Assembly: GCA_916610825.1 (NCBI GenBank)
Contig: OU744447.1
Location: 20,119,563-20,183,562 of the forward strand
Source of the DNA: Haliclystus octoradiatus
Taxonomy: Eukaryota; Cnidaria; Staurozoa; Stauromedusae; Haliclystidae
Reading direction: 5' to 3'
Length of the DNA: 64,000 bases
Numbering within the stretch: position 1 is the stretch's first letter; each line of letters begins with the position of its first letter. Shown here one piece after another: positions 24,566 through 35,536 of this stretch. The notes below the pieces were generated by a model that did no database searches, was not told the origin of the DNA, and saw nothing but the letters and a program-made list of their open reading frames with translations. Position numbers and translations under genes: made by a program.

Positions 24566-27500
24566 TTATTTCTTTGTTGGAGCAATGATTCCCTCTAATT
24601 GTGTCTAAATAAGAAAAATGGTTAACGTCAATAACTTGAAATTGATCCATATTGTGCTGTTCTTGATGAATTGTTGACATTCAACATTCATAGATGTGTG
24701 TCACAGAAATGTAGTCAAAGTGCTGAACATTTTTGCCCTAATTTGAACATACAGTGTATGCCATTTGTTTCTTTGCGACATACCACATTATGTGACTACC
24801 CATTCAGAAAATATGCATGTAACGGAATATGTCTTTCTCAAATTACTCATTGAAGATGGATGATTCTATTCAAACCTTTGTGAATGTGCCCATTAATTAC
24901 AGTATGCTCATTAAATGACATGTTGCATAAAAATTTGTGAGACAAAAGAATGCATGAAAAACAAGAATGAGTGTCCTATTTTTAAGCAAAATGTTTCAGA
25001 CAACCCCAGATAGATTTCTAATACAGAGAACGTGTAAGAGAGGTAAGTAAATTGACCACTATATGCATGTGACCTTTATACACAGTGTTAATTCGATAGA
25101 AATACTATTTTTGGCCTGCCGAGAGTGACCACTGTGTAGAGGTGTCTGTTATAACAGGTTTGACTTTCAGGTATTCAGTTTATTTCATTCTTACTTTGAG
25201 TTGTTGGTTTGTCCGCTTCAAGAATTGAATTTCCTCCGTGTGTTTCTTTTCTTCAATTGATCTTCTCTCTGCTTCGCGTTTTTCTATTGCTTCGCATTTA
25301 GCTTTCAATTCATTAACTTGTCTTTCAAATTCAAATTTTCCTTCTTCAAGGTCAGAAATCTACAACAACATAATATGAAATTACTATTTTTTAATAAAAA
25401 ATTCAAAAATATTTGATTCAGTGTTCAAATGACAATGACAGTTTCTGACAATGCTGATATTCATGAACTCGTTTAACGTATTACTGGCACTTATTGGCTT
25501 TATTTTTCTGAATTTCATCTCATGGACACAATCACCTTATTCTCCACTTCACCTTCACATTCAATTTTATCTCTACAACGGCCACAGTATGGACTTGTGT
25601 TCATTTCCCTCATATTAATATTATGTCCTATATTTCAAGTGTGAAATTGTGAAAACATTTGTTTAACTACACAGCATTGGAAAAAGAAATCCAACGCACC
25701 CCAAGTCCTCCATTGTGACCCATGAACATGTGGAGCTTTGCCCATGTTGCTAAAAAGTTCATGATTTCATGAATGTGGCTCGTGAATGTGAAATTGCCCA
25801 ATTGTTCATCAACTTTTCATGAACAGTTCATGAAATGTTCATAGATGGTTCATCAAAGTTTGAGCAATTTCACGTTCACAAATTATTCCACAGAATATGT
25901 ATGAGCCCACCAGGAATATTCACAAACTGTTCATGAACTGTTCATTTATTGTTCATGAAAGTCCATGAAGTTCATGATCAGATTAATTATAATATTTTCC
26001 TAAATTATCTCAAGCATTATATCTGGTTTTTGTACATAGGCAGCACCATCATTAGTTTGTACATAATCTTACATCGACAAGTTAACACTCTTACTTTCGT
26101 TTCCATGTCAGTCTTTCCTTGCTCTGATTGTAATGCTTTTCTCATACCAAATGCCACACTGTTGGAGGAGGAATTCAAATTTAATTTGTAGGCCTGGACA
26201 ATTTTCCCAAACGTCATTTTTTAAGCTTTGTGAAATCAAATGTTAAACAACTTTGTAAAGCATCTGAATTACGACGGAATGTTTACGAAGTATTTATTGG
26301 ACAGGATAATTTATAGAATGCTATTAGACTTTTTGAAAAATTGTGTTATAGCCACCATTAGGGAAAATTCTAATTGCTATACAAAGTTATGTCTTAATTA
26401 ACAAAATCCCTGTCTGTTTGCAAGCTAGTTTCAGAAATCTAAATTTTCAGTTTTTGATAGAATTCAATTTCAGATGCAATGATGCTATCAGACTAGCAAT
26501 TCTGAAAAAAGCATTGAAATTTCAATATCAGATTGAATGGTTAAGTCGACTGCATTAATGTCATTATATCAAAAACATTAAAAGTCTATGATAGTTGCTA
26601 TTGTGGATTTCATGAAACAGTAGTGATTTATTACTTCTATCTCTCGCAAATTTATATTAATTTTGAGAGAAGGAATACTACCTGCTTTCATATAGAGTCT
26701 GATATGCTGCGATTGTCATACGTATTTCATCTCGTACTCGTAGTAGGAGCAGACCCCGTTCTGCGCAGTTAATAGTTACTTGGCGAATAAGCTCATCTGT
26801 AACGATAACAATGTAAATATGAGTTGATGAATGTGGCAGTAATGTAATCGTTACAGATGGGAAAGTAAAGGATTAGACATTAATTAGGCTTTGGAATCAT
26901 AACAGAAGACAGGGTCCAACAAAATGTCCAGCCTTCCAGGATCCTAGAGCCATTTCAACATTTTTTTCTTAGCAATTTTTTTGTTGATGTTTGACCAATA
27001 AATCATAAAAATATCAATATTTTTCTATATTTTCTGTAACATTCAGGAATGTAGGGTTCTAGGGTTCCTACTTTTGTCGGACCCAAGCAGCAGAGGTCCA
27101 TTTTTTTACTAGAAAGCATCACCACAAAATCCGTACTAACCAAAACATTGTGAATATAGCTCCCTTCTGACGGGACATATTCCAGTCTCCCTTGCCTGTC
27201 TTTGCTGTAGTCGCATGTCCAATTGAGCCTGTATGAGAATGGACATGATGTAGTAATAGTAATAGATAGTGTTATACGTACCTCTAGATACGTACAGTAC
27301 ATATTGTACATTCTGTTGTGGTAAAATAGAAAGAAACTAACCTGCAAGTTAACCACATCAAGTCTAGTTGCTGGTGTACTTGAAACCTGTTGTATCCATA
27401 ACTGACCACTATCAGTCCACTCTCTGTAAACAGTAAATGCAGTAATTCAGTAAGTGCATGCAAATAATAATTTTAATATCCTATTGCCTTTAATTTGTGA

Positions 27501-27972
27501 TGTTCCTGCTTACCTTGGTGGCAATATTGAATTCAAAATCTCCTCTGTTTGGTTTTTATTGCTGTCTGTTGACATGGGAGGCAACTTTCCTGTTCTCGGA
27601 GCAGGTGGTGTAGGACTAATTTGTCCATTTCCACTTTGATTCTGTGGCGAATTAGTTGCTTTCAATTGCTTTGACTATAAATCGAAAAGTTATTAACAAA
27701 CCCTATATAAACATATCTTGAATCACAGTATGGAAGGACAGTTACACGCAAATGAAATCAGATTCATCCTTTCTGAAATAGTACATCATAACTTGAACAG
27801 TATTATCGTTAGTGAAATTGTGTAGACCTGGCTTTCCTTCTGAAACTTAGCTGGATTCTGGAATAAGCAATTCTAGCATACTTACACTTACCCTTGGGGA
27901 CTTCTTCTCTGTGTTTTGACTTATAAGCAATGGATTGTCATATTTAACAAGTGAAACACTAGGTGGGATCAT
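24566..27972 (-). CDS. DNALI1: Axonemal dynein light intermediate chain p28 / DNALI1, 8 exons
   Basis: Exons from the 5' end: 27972-27892, 27674-27514, 27423-27342, 27228-27141, 26796-26682, 26158-26095, 25359-25195, 24604-24566. All junctions are GT/AG with matching phases, giving 264 aa (vertebrate about 258-280). The start MIPPSVSLVKYDNPLLISQN matches the family N-terminus. Landmarks are QTEEILNSILPPREW, QLWIQQVSSTPATRLDVV, ETGICPVRRELYSQCFDELI, LLLLRVRDEIRMTIAAYQTL, SSVAFGMRKALQSEQGK and a C-terminal coiled coil ending KRTNQQLK-TQLEGIIAPTKK. The family protein is a subunit of single-headed inner-arm dyneins of motile cilia. The small last exon encodes only 12 residues. Reading through the preceding donor would instead add a few residues and stop. 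An X-box-like site lies upstream at 28081. Identification is very secure. Confidence 0.96.
25738..25980. repeat. TCATGAA repeat copy in a DNALI1 intron
   Basis: Multiple TTCATGAACTGTTCATG words occur in direct and inverse orientation between the exon ending at 25359 and the exon starting at 26095. It belongs to the palindromic family defined at 23833-24017. It is non-coding. Confidence 0.55.
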
Positions 27973-28063
27973 ATTGACCACTTTTATTGGCTTTCCTGAG
28001 TCGTAATTAATTGTATTTAAAATTGTTAACGATAATAATTTTAATAAATTTTGTTGATACTAT

Positions 28064-28094
28064 TCCAAGATGGCAGCTTCGTTGCCATAACAAC
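28064..28094. promoter_or_regulatory. X-box-like (RFX) site with YY1-like motif upstream of DNALI1
   Basis: In the DNALI1 orientation, 28094-28081 reads GTTGTTATGGCAAC. The GGCAAC half-site is perfect for the RFX X-box consensus, and the other half is a partial match with the usual 2-base spacer. It lies 109 bp upstream of the DNALI1 start codon, the distance usual for X-boxes of ciliary genes. Next to it, CCAAGATGGCAGC (28064-28076) resembles a YY1 site. Function is inferred from motif and position only. Confidence 0.5.
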
Positions 28095-29330
28095 AGCAAG
28101 ATCAAGCACTAGGAAATTTCATGAAAGAGATCGAGCTGTCCGTGAACACCAAAATGCGCTTTTTCCATTATTTATATTTTCATATGATAAGATATATCAA
28201 TATAAATGCCTTATGAACACAATTGATGTGAAAAGGGTACGAAAACGTTGATATAATTAGTTTATTCATAAGTTTCAATTAATTATTTTCTTGCTAAAGC
28301 CGATATCGATGTTTATGCTCGATCATCCGATTTTGGGACTGTGTGGCCTCGCTTTGATGCTGCCAATTGCAAGCGACCGCGTCTTTGGCATTATTCATCA
28401 TTTACAATTTATACACGAAAATAAGATAGTAAAGTGGATTTTGGTATATTATTTTGAGTACATTATTAACACTATAAGATTCGCAATGAAGCTAGATTAT
28501 TTACTTCCAAGTATACTATTTTGGCTTGTACAAATCAATTATATTACATCCTCTATTTCTGGTAAGTGGTTTGTTAGATTTTCCATTTCCACTGTTGGAC
28601 AAATTCACTGAATCTAGCTTCATAAATGATAGGCTAGGGCTGGCTATATCACATCCTCTTGTCTTGTCTTTACTGCTGACACTTCTTAGAGTTATAGACC
28701 AAGTCTCTTGATACTGAAAATTTCAATGAATGTAAGGGAAACGTTGCTTCTGTATTTTATCCAATAAGTCAACTGATTTTGGATCTAACTTTAGTCTTGA
28801 ATCTTGATGCAAAAATAGGACCTCGAAAGTCGAACCAAATTTGAAAGATCTGTCGATGTTGGCTTTCAGCCTTTGGTTGCAAACCATTATCTGACCACAT
28901 ATATACTTAGCTTACTCGCAGACTCACTGTCAAGATGCAAACTTGGTGTTCTACCTTAAAGTTTACATTTTGACAGTAAGTCTGTGAGCAGGCTAATATA
29001 TATTGTACCATATCTGACCTGTGTGGGGATATAAATTAGAAATATAACAGGCAACTAGCCATCTGACCATGTACCCTTGACTAATTCAAGACTTGCTTGA
29101 CTATTGACCATGTATATGCATAGATATATACTACTGTAGGCTCAGGGTCATACAAAAGACAAAAGTTTCAGCCTTAACAAATTCCTTCAACAATTTCTTC
29201 TCAATTTTTCTGCTTGACCAATAAATCATTAAAAATATCAATTTTCTTATGAATTTTCTCTACCTTCTGAAATCTAGAATTCCTGGATTTCTACTTTTGT
29301 CATACCCTGTATAGGCCCATGCAATAATAA
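28095..29330. other. Stretch between DNALI1 and the Ngaro element
   Basis: An open + frame at 28291-28611 encodes 106 hydrophobic residues, and another frame near 28290 reads DVYARSSDFGTVWPRFDAAN before stopping. An acceptor-like CTAAAG and a donor-like CTGGTAAGT (28560) border them. A divergent gene using the DNALI1 promoter is conceivable, but no family is recognised. The rest is non-coding and AT-rich. Confidence 0.3.
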
Positions 29331-29348
29331 AGCTGGGGTTATATGGAC

Positions 29349-29453
29349 TTAAACTCCTCACCCTTTGGTGGGGTTTTGGGATTGGTGCTTGGTTGGTGGG
29401 AGTTACTCATTCGTTCGTTAGGCAGCTAAGCTCGTGCTAACCTGTTTCCCCCA
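29349..29453 (-). repeat. Ngaro split direct repeat B2
   Basis: A 105-bp unit starting TTAAACTCCTCACCCTTTGG, identical by eye to B1 at 29926-30030. It forms the outer 3' end of the element, directly next to target DNA reading GGGTTATATGGAC. Confidence 0.93.
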
Positions 29454-29588
29454 CTCGAACCAAGCACCGTCACACTGATAATCAGTGGAAAAATTACAAC
29501 TACCCTGTTGAAATAAAAGTTAATCTGTAGCTACTTAAAGTAAACTTGACAAACATGACCTATTGACTTATGGTGAGGGTGGGCTGGG

Positions 29589-29925
29589 AAGCATTAGCAT
29601 CGCGACTATTACGTGAAAGTCGAGGCATAACTAAATAATAATTTCAATTTATTATCGTTCGTTCGTGTCTTACTTACTAGCAGGCTAGCACATGCAAGAA
29701 TGATTACGCCCTACTATGTCACAAGACTTACCCTATGCCATGGACAAGAGATTGGCCATACAATGCCAGCTTTCGTACGAGGCAATTCCCGTGCATGCAT
29801 TCCTTGCGGTATCTAACGCCACGCCTCCAAGCAATGCAACAGCAAACTAGAAAAACTGTGTGGGCCGTACTGCGGACCCCAAAAGGCCTGGTGTTTAACT
29901 TCTACTAAATGATATGTAGTAACAT
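29589..29925 (-). repeat. Ngaro split direct repeat A2
   Basis: A 337-bp unit from AAGCATTAGCATCGCGACTA to GATATGTAGTAACAT, matching A1 at 35200-35536 with one visible difference. It abuts B1 without spacer, as expected if A and B join in the circular intermediate. Confidence 0.93.
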
Positions 29926-30030
29926 TTAAACTCCTCACCCTTTGGTGGGGTTTTGGGATTGGTGCTTGGTTGGTGGGAGTTACTCATTCGTTCGTTAGGC
30001 AGCTAAGCTCGTGCTAACCTGTTTCCCCCA
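29926..30030 (-). repeat. Ngaro split direct repeat B1
   Basis: The internal copy of the 105-bp B unit, lying just downstream of the tyrosine recombinase frame and abutting A2. Confidence 0.93.
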
Positions 30031-30135
30031 ACATTGTCTCCAGTGTGCTTGGAGAGGAGGTACAGGTTCCTCGTCTGTAACTCCCACCCCATCATGTCCA
30101 AGCACCTAACAGCAGCAATTTCTTAAGAACCCAAT

Positions 30136-31161
30136 CTATGATAGGACTTGGGAGAAGCTTGACAGCGATGCTGGAGACGTCCTTGTATACAGCTGATAAG
30201 CTTGGCTACGCCAGCGGCCCATTGCCTTGATGGCATGATCTGGAATCCCATTACGAGCCGCCACTGTTGCAGCCCCAATTCGAAAGCTATGGGTTGAGAA
30301 ATATCCAGGAATTTGATTATCCACTAATATGGAGCGCAGCCAGTTGGACAGGTAGTTACGAGACAAGGGATGACCAGATGAAAGAAGGAAAAGAGGTCCA
30401 GATTTATCACCTCGCTTGTGAAGGTAAGCTGACATTGCTGAAATAGCACAGATACTGGATGAGCCAAAGCCGATATGAATGTAGCAACCTTGTCTAAACT
30501 GATCCGTCTTTGATGCCTTGATCCGAATCCGCATGCAAGTTGGTGTTGACTGTGAATCAAATGATAGATCAGCAGGCTGTAAATGAATTGCAGGGTCAAA
30601 ACTTAGCAAATTTGTTACTGTGTATTCTGATGACCGAAGAAATCCAAAATAGGCCAACGTACAGGCCGCCCAAAACATAATGTGGTCGTCCTGGAGCAGA
30701 TTTAATGACTGATGAATAATTTTCATAATTGAGTCCGTTATTGGTACCCGAGGATTTGTTTTGTTGATCTGAGATCGTTTGATTCCTTGACATAGTCTAT
30801 GTAGGCGAGGACAATGTAGTAGTGGGTCTGCAAAACCTTGCTCAATATGAAGCGCTCTGACAGCCGATAAATATACCTTGATTGAAGGGAGCTTTAGTGA
30901 GTCTGTAAGATGTGTCACGAACGAACATAGCATTGATTCATTGGCTGGACATGGAGTCGCATGACCCAGGTGCGCTGAGAATGCTATGAACCGATGTTGG
31001 GCTGAGGCGTAGGTGCGTCTAGTTGAAGGGGCCAAACTGTTTGCCATGAAAAGTTGATACTTTCTTTCCAGATGATTCAAGCCAACTTCATCAATAATTG
31101 GTTGTCGAGCTGCATTGGATGGTTCTTGGCTGTGGGTGCCCTGTTGTAAAATGCCTGCCAA
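30136..31161 (-). CDS. Ngaro tyrosine recombinase
   Basis: A frame of about 341 codons with the tyrosine recombinase fold. An N-terminal SAM-like core-binding part includes MANSLAPSTRRTYASAQHRF. The catalytic part has the first arginine in YFGFLRSSEY, the HSFR box (HSFRIGAATVAARNG), a GRWRS box and a tyrosine in YQLYTR. In the family this enzyme inserts the circular DNA copy by site-specific-type recombination instead of a DDE integrase. It overlaps the end of the RT frame, as is common in the group. Part of a transposon fossil. Confidence 0.92.
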   Translation of the reverse strand: MAGILQQGTHSQEPSNAARQPIIDEVGLNHLERKYQLFMANSLAPSTRRTYASAQHRFIAFSAHLGHATPCPANESMLCSFVTHLTDSLKLPSIKVYLSAVRALHIEQGFADPLLHCPRLHRLCQGIKRSQINKTNPRVPITDSIMKIIHQSLNLLQDDHIMFWAACTLAYFGFLRSSEYTVTNLLSFDPAIHLQPADLSFDSQSTPTCMRIRIKASKTDQFRQGCYIHIGFGSSSICAISAMSAYLHKRGDKSGPLFLLSSGHPLSRNYLSNWLRSILVDNQIPGYFSTHSFRIGAATVAARNGIPDHAIKAMGRWRSQAYQLYTRTSPASLSSFSQVLS

Positions 31162-32675
31162 TGAAAACGAGACAAGGCATCAGCAATCCCGTTGTTGACT
31201 CCAGCAATGTGCTGTGAAGAGAAAGAAAAGTTCAATTTGGCTGCAACAAATAATAAGTTTCTTACAAGACGCATAATTATTGGAACCTTGGACGTCCTGC
31301 AATTAAGAATATGAACCACTGCTATATTATCGCAACGAAACAGGACTTGGCTGCGTGTCCAGTCTGAACCCCATGTGTGTGCTGCCACTACAATGGGGAA
31401 AAGTTCTTTATAAGCGATTGATTGCTTTGCTTGATAAGGAGTCCAGTGACCATTAAACCAGTTTCCTTGGTAGTAGGCCCCATACCCAGCCTGACCTGAA
31501 GCATCAGAAAACATTTCAAACTTAGAGTCAGTAGGCATTCCTGGAAATAACCAAAAACTGACTCCATTCCATTGATGAAGAAAGTCACGCCACCAGAACA
31601 GATCCTGTCGAAACTCCTGATTCAGTCGAATTGGATGGCGTCTTGATCGAAAACAGCTGAGTAAATCTAGCATCCGACGTATAAATGTGCGGCCTGGCCA
31701 CACTACCTTAGCGGCGTGGTGTAGATGACCTATTAAAGACTCCAATTGGTTACGATTGCATCCTTGCTTAAGAACCCAAGATTGAATCAAGGAGTGAAGG
31801 TTGGCCAGTTTGTCTGCTGGGAGACGAGCGGTCTGAGTTGCCGAGTCCAATTCAATTCCCAAAACCAGCATAGACGTGGACGGACCTTCACATTTTTTAG
31901 GGTTCAGTGGTAAGCCCAATTCCTTGCAAACTTCTTGGGCTAGAGACCATTGGCGAAGACATATATCTGATTTGGCTGGTCCTGCCATGACAAAGTCGTC
32001 CAGGTAATGTACAATATTTGACACATGAAAGTGGTAGGAAAGAATCCATTCAACTGCTTCGGCAACCGAATTGAATATGAATGGTGCAGATCTCAGCCCA
32101 AATGGAAGAGTCAAGTCCATGAAGTAGTTGTTTCGCCATTTCATACCTAACAAAAACCGATCGTCTGGATGAACCGGAATGTTCCTGTAAGCCGATTCAA
32201 CATCGAACTTAGCCATCAAGGCCCCAACACCGAGATCTTTCACCATTGATATGATTTGATCTAGCTGGACATAATTAAAATTGAAGTCCAGCTTGTTGAT
32301 GCCATCATTTACACTTAAACCTGTAGGTGCTGATAAATCCACAATAAGACGCCATTTTCCGGGTTGGTTCTTCTTAGGTATAACACCGAAGCTACTGACT
32401 TGAATTCCTTCAACCGGTGGATTGCGAAAAGGACCAGCCACTCTTCCTAATTGTACTTCGTTACTCAAGTAAGCGTCAATTACTGAAGAATACTTATGGG
32501 CTGACTGATTGTTCTTTTTGGCTGGTTTCAGACTCTGCCGATGATTGAAACCAAGTTTGAAGCCTGCTTGGATACCATTCACAACATAATTGGTAAAATG
32601 AGGATTAGGATGATAGGCCAAATAATAGGCAAAGCGATCCGCTTTCAGAGGAGTTATTGAGGAAATCGGCGGCAA
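31077..32675 (-). CDS. Ngaro reverse transcriptase / RNase H
   Basis: A frame of about 532 codons. RT fingers and palm include GVIPKKNQPGKWRLIVDLS, FDVESAYRNIPVHPDD, LPFGLRSAPFIFN and the catalytic YLDD (HYLDDFVMAG). The RNase H part follows, with FSDASGQAGYG, a KELFPIV segment and ADALSR. This arrangement is typical of DIRS-order polymerases. Together with the downstream recombinase and upstream gag it forms the coding set of the element. Confidence 0.92.
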   Translation of the reverse strand: MPPISSITPLKADRFAYYLAYHPNPHFTNYVVNGIQAGFKLGFNHRQSLKPAKKNNQSAHKYSSVIDAYLSNEVQLGRVAGPFRNPPVEGIQVSSFGVIPKKNQPGKWRLIVDLSAPTGLSVNDGINKLDFNFNYVQLDQIISMVKDLGVGALMAKFDVESAYRNIPVHPDDRFLLGMKWRNNYFMDLTLPFGLRSAPFIFNSVAEAVEWILSYHFHVSNIVHYLDDFVMAGPAKSDICLRQWSLAQEVCKELGLPLNPKKCEGPSTSMLVLGIELDSATQTARLPADKLANLHSLIQSWVLKQGCNRNQLESLIGHLHHAAKVVWPGRTFIRRMLDLLSCFRSRRHPIRLNQEFRQDLFWWRDFLHQWNGVSFWLFPGMPTDSKFEMFSDASGQAGYGAYYQGNWFNGHWTPYQAKQSIAYKELFPIVVAAHTWGSDWTRSQVLFRCDNIAVVHILNCRTSKVPIIMRLVRNLLFVAAKLNFSFSSQHIAGVNNGIADALSRFHWQAFYNRAPTAKNHPMQLDNQLLMKLA

Positions 32676-34111
32676 AATGCAGCAGGCTAGAAAAAATAAA
32701 TAAAGTCATGAAAGGTTAATAGCAGTCCTTCTAATGTCGTCTGTGCCATTGAAGGTAATAGGCAAACTTGGAAAAATGAAAAAAAAAAAAAATAATAATA
32801 AAAAAAAAATAAAAAATAAATAATAAAAAACAAAAAAATAAAAGAAAATAAATTAATTAAAAATAAATAAAACTTGGAAGATCATCATAAAATAAAAGTA
32901 ATAATGAAAAAAAAATAAATAAAAATTAAAGTAAATTACTAACTATAATAATGATAAGAACCATGAGATGAACATTTGACAAAGGAAGTAAAAAAAAAAA
33001 ATCATACGGAAACCGACACGGAATCCGATATGAAACCGGTGACGGTTTTCGGTACCAATCCGGTTTTCTTGACAGACAAAAACCTGTATCGGCGGTACTT
33101 GTATTTGTTAAATTTTTCACACAATCTCGATGCATCAACACTACAGAAACAAAGGAGAGTTGTCTCAACCAATCGGAATCTTGAAAAGCTTTGAGGAACC
33201 AATCAGATGGAGCTACAACTATTGCTGAAAAATTCTTAGTTTGCGTTATCAAATCTACTAATATCGCTCGAGTTATCGCAATTATTGATTATCAAATAAG
33301 CCTCTCGACCATACAATTCGTTGGATTGCCTTAAATTTTCACTCACACATCTACCGAGTTATTTGTCTTCGTGGTGAAGATGAAAGTCAGGTATTCTAGT
33401 AACATTTAATTTGTCCGTGACGTTGTGCCTTGTTGGACGAAAATAGACGACTTGCTCAAACGTAACCTTCGTTTGGTCTACCTTGTCGGACGAACTGGGA
33501 TTATATTGCCTTATAAAAAAGACCATCGTATGGAAATGTATTAATGCCTAAACTCGATCGCATGTCGTCGATATAAATATCAAGAAAGCCTCAGTACATC
33601 TAATACGCTCTAGAACCAGTCAACTTGAGTCTTGTTAACTAACAGAGCGTATAGCTGCGAAACTGTGCTGACAGACCACCTCTATATATTTTTGTATAGG
33701 AGGAACTGGAAATAAATAAAAAAGAATTTCCTATTGACTGGCCTTTCACTATAAACAGCAAGATCCTGAATTGGACAGACGAAAGTGGTGGCTTTTCGAA
33801 GGGCTCTTAACGTTAATGGTAAAACCAACTTACGAATCAAAGTTCAAACAAACAGACGAAAATTAAAAATAAAATTAAATTAAAAATAAAAACTGAACTG
33901 TATCGATTGCAAGTAAAACATTCCAACAGTAAAGAAAAAAAAAACAATGGTAATAATGACAAGAAAAACAAAGTGAGCTACACAATAATTACAGAATAGG
34001 ACTGTGAACACAGTGAATATAAATTTAGCTAACAATTGATGGTTTGCTGAATCATCACGTCCAATAGCAGAATTATTAAAACACAAAATATTAAAGTAAC
34101 ATGTCAACGAG
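32676..34111. other. Non-coding stretch inside the Ngaro element
   Basis: About 1.4 kb between the gag and RT frames. 32780-32935 is almost pure A/T with long A runs on the + strand. 33000-33870 is more complex but without a recognisable frame. The space is large for this family, so the middle may contain a separate insertion, although no clear terminal repeats were found. Confidence 0.45.
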
Positions 34112-35239
34112 TTAACGCCGTTGCCACTGCCTGCCGTCAGAGGCCTTGACTGGAGGTATCGTAGCTGGGGCGATGAACTGCTTTGACTCTCGAGGACAGT
34201 CCATACTGCGATGCCCTTCTGAGCAGGTAGAACAAATGTGGCTCCATCGGCAAATTGCATAACGCGAGGAACATCTTCCTTCGTTCCATGAAGGACAAAC
34301 TCGTGGGCCATTGGGGGTACCTCGTGCCTCTCTACTGATTTTTTCCTGTTGGTTCCGATCCAGTCGAGGACGGACAGCTGCTCCAGCCGTATGGTAAGTG
34401 TAAAGTTGGTTGTTGATCAGTGACCAATCAAATAACCGACTAGCGTAGGCATGTTGTCGAAAGGCTGTGTCATACGACAACCATGCCCAGCCACTGAATT
34501 GTCGAAAGAGTTTAATAATAACCAGTTTGTACGACGACAAGTCTTTCCAGCGTTCAGGGCAGTGAGTAGTCATAATAGACGTATAAATCGTGAACGCCTC
34601 TATCCATCCTACGATGTCGTCGATCTTACGACGGTTTGATTTGGGCTTGGCAATCAAAACCGCTAGACCATCCATGATCAACTGAGGTTCAGCTTCGACA
34701 TCCACCACTGAGGGAGACAACAGTTCTGCCAGGTCTACGAAACGACCACTGACAATTTGACCTACCAATTTTGAAGGAATAGGGGCGTACCCAGGTCCTA
34801 TGATACACGGTGCAAACACTAGCGACGATGTTGGCAATGGACTGCTGGTGGTGGCCGTATTCTCCTGTTGATTGATGACCGAAGTACCCGATAAAAAGGC
34901 AGAGGCAGCTGCAACGGCATCACCATTGGGACGCGGAGAGGAGAAAGTATTTACAAATGGTGGCAAAGATATAGGTTCTGACATACCTTGATCCATGTTT
35001 ACGTTCACTGTAGGTACGGTACCAGCTGAAGAAGCGCTTACCGACGTTGATGTTGGAGGTCTTGATGCTGCCACGACCGCCTGTGCCACATCATTCACAA
35101 AATTCTGACGTTGTTGAGCATCTCCAAAGAAAGTTGTAAAAGACGGTGATTGAACAGGAGACTGCAGCGTAGAAGCCGCAGGAATAACATAAGGTGCAGA
35201 AGCATTAGCATCGCGACTATTACGTGAAAGTCGAGGCAT
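34112..35239 (-). CDS. Ngaro gag-like protein
   Basis: A frame of 375 codons starting MPRLSRNSRDANASAPYVIP inside the A1 repeat. The N-terminal half is rich in Ser, Ala and Pro. The C-terminal part holds Cys/His clusters, CPSWNEGRCSSRYAICRWSH and CSTCSEGHRSMDCP, the CCHC-like pattern typical of gag-like proteins of DIRS/Ngaro elements. It presumably packages element RNA. Position 5' of RT supports this. Confidence 0.82.
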   Translation of the reverse strand: MPRLSRNSRDANASAPYVIPAASTLQSPVQSPSFTTFFGDAQQRQNFVNDVAQAVVAASRPPTSTSVSASSAGTVPTVNVNMDQGMSEPISLPPFVNTFSSPRPNGDAVAAASAFLSGTSVINQQENTATTSSPLPTSSLVFAPCIIGPGYAPIPSKLVGQIVSGRFVDLAELLSPSVVDVEAEPQLIMDGLAVLIAKPKSNRRKIDDIVGWIEAFTIYTSIMTTHCPERWKDLSSYKLVIIKLFRQFSGWAWLSYDTAFRQHAYASRLFDWSLINNQLYTYHTAGAAVRPRLDRNQQEKISREARGTPNGPRVCPSWNEGRCSSRYAICRWSHICSTCSEGHRSMDCPRESKQFIAPATIPPVKASDGRQWQRR

Positions 35240-35536
35240 AACTAAATAATAATTTCAATTGATTATCGTTCGTTCGTGTCTTACTTACTAGCAGGCTAGC
35301 ACATGCAAGAATGATTACGCCCTACTATGTCACAAGACTTACCCTATGCCATGGACAAGAGATTGGCCATACAATGCCAGCTTTCGTACGAGGCAATTCC
35401 CGTGCATGCATTCCTTGCGGTATCTAACGCCACGCCTCCAAGCAATGCAACAGCAAACTAGAAAAACTGTGTGGGCCGTACTGCGGACCCCAAAAGGCCT
35501 GGTGTTTAACTTCTACTAAATGATATGTAGTAACAT
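35200..35536 (-). repeat. Ngaro split direct repeat A1
   Basis: The 5' terminal copy of the 337-bp A unit. It also contains the first codons of the gag frame. Its outer edge abuts target DNA reading AAACCGAACTCAATTCG. Confidence 0.93.

Larger units (their letters stand above)
29349..35536 (-). mobile_element. Ngaro/DIRS-type tyrosine-recombinase retrotransposon, looks whole
   Basis: Read on the minus strand the order is A1 repeat (35536-35200), gag, reverse transcriptase/RNase H, tyrosine recombinase, B1 (30030-29926), A2 (29925-29589), a 135-bp unique piece, and B2 (29453-29349). This A1-ORFs-B1-A2-B2 split direct repeat layout is diagnostic of Ngaro-group elements, which integrate through a circular intermediate with a tyrosine recombinase and make no target duplication. 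I found one difference between the two A repeats (337 bp) and none between the two B repeats (105 bp), so the copy appears young, and its three main frames look whole. It is inserted in an inverted repeat of the TIR family seen at 7927-8803. Confidence 0.93.
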
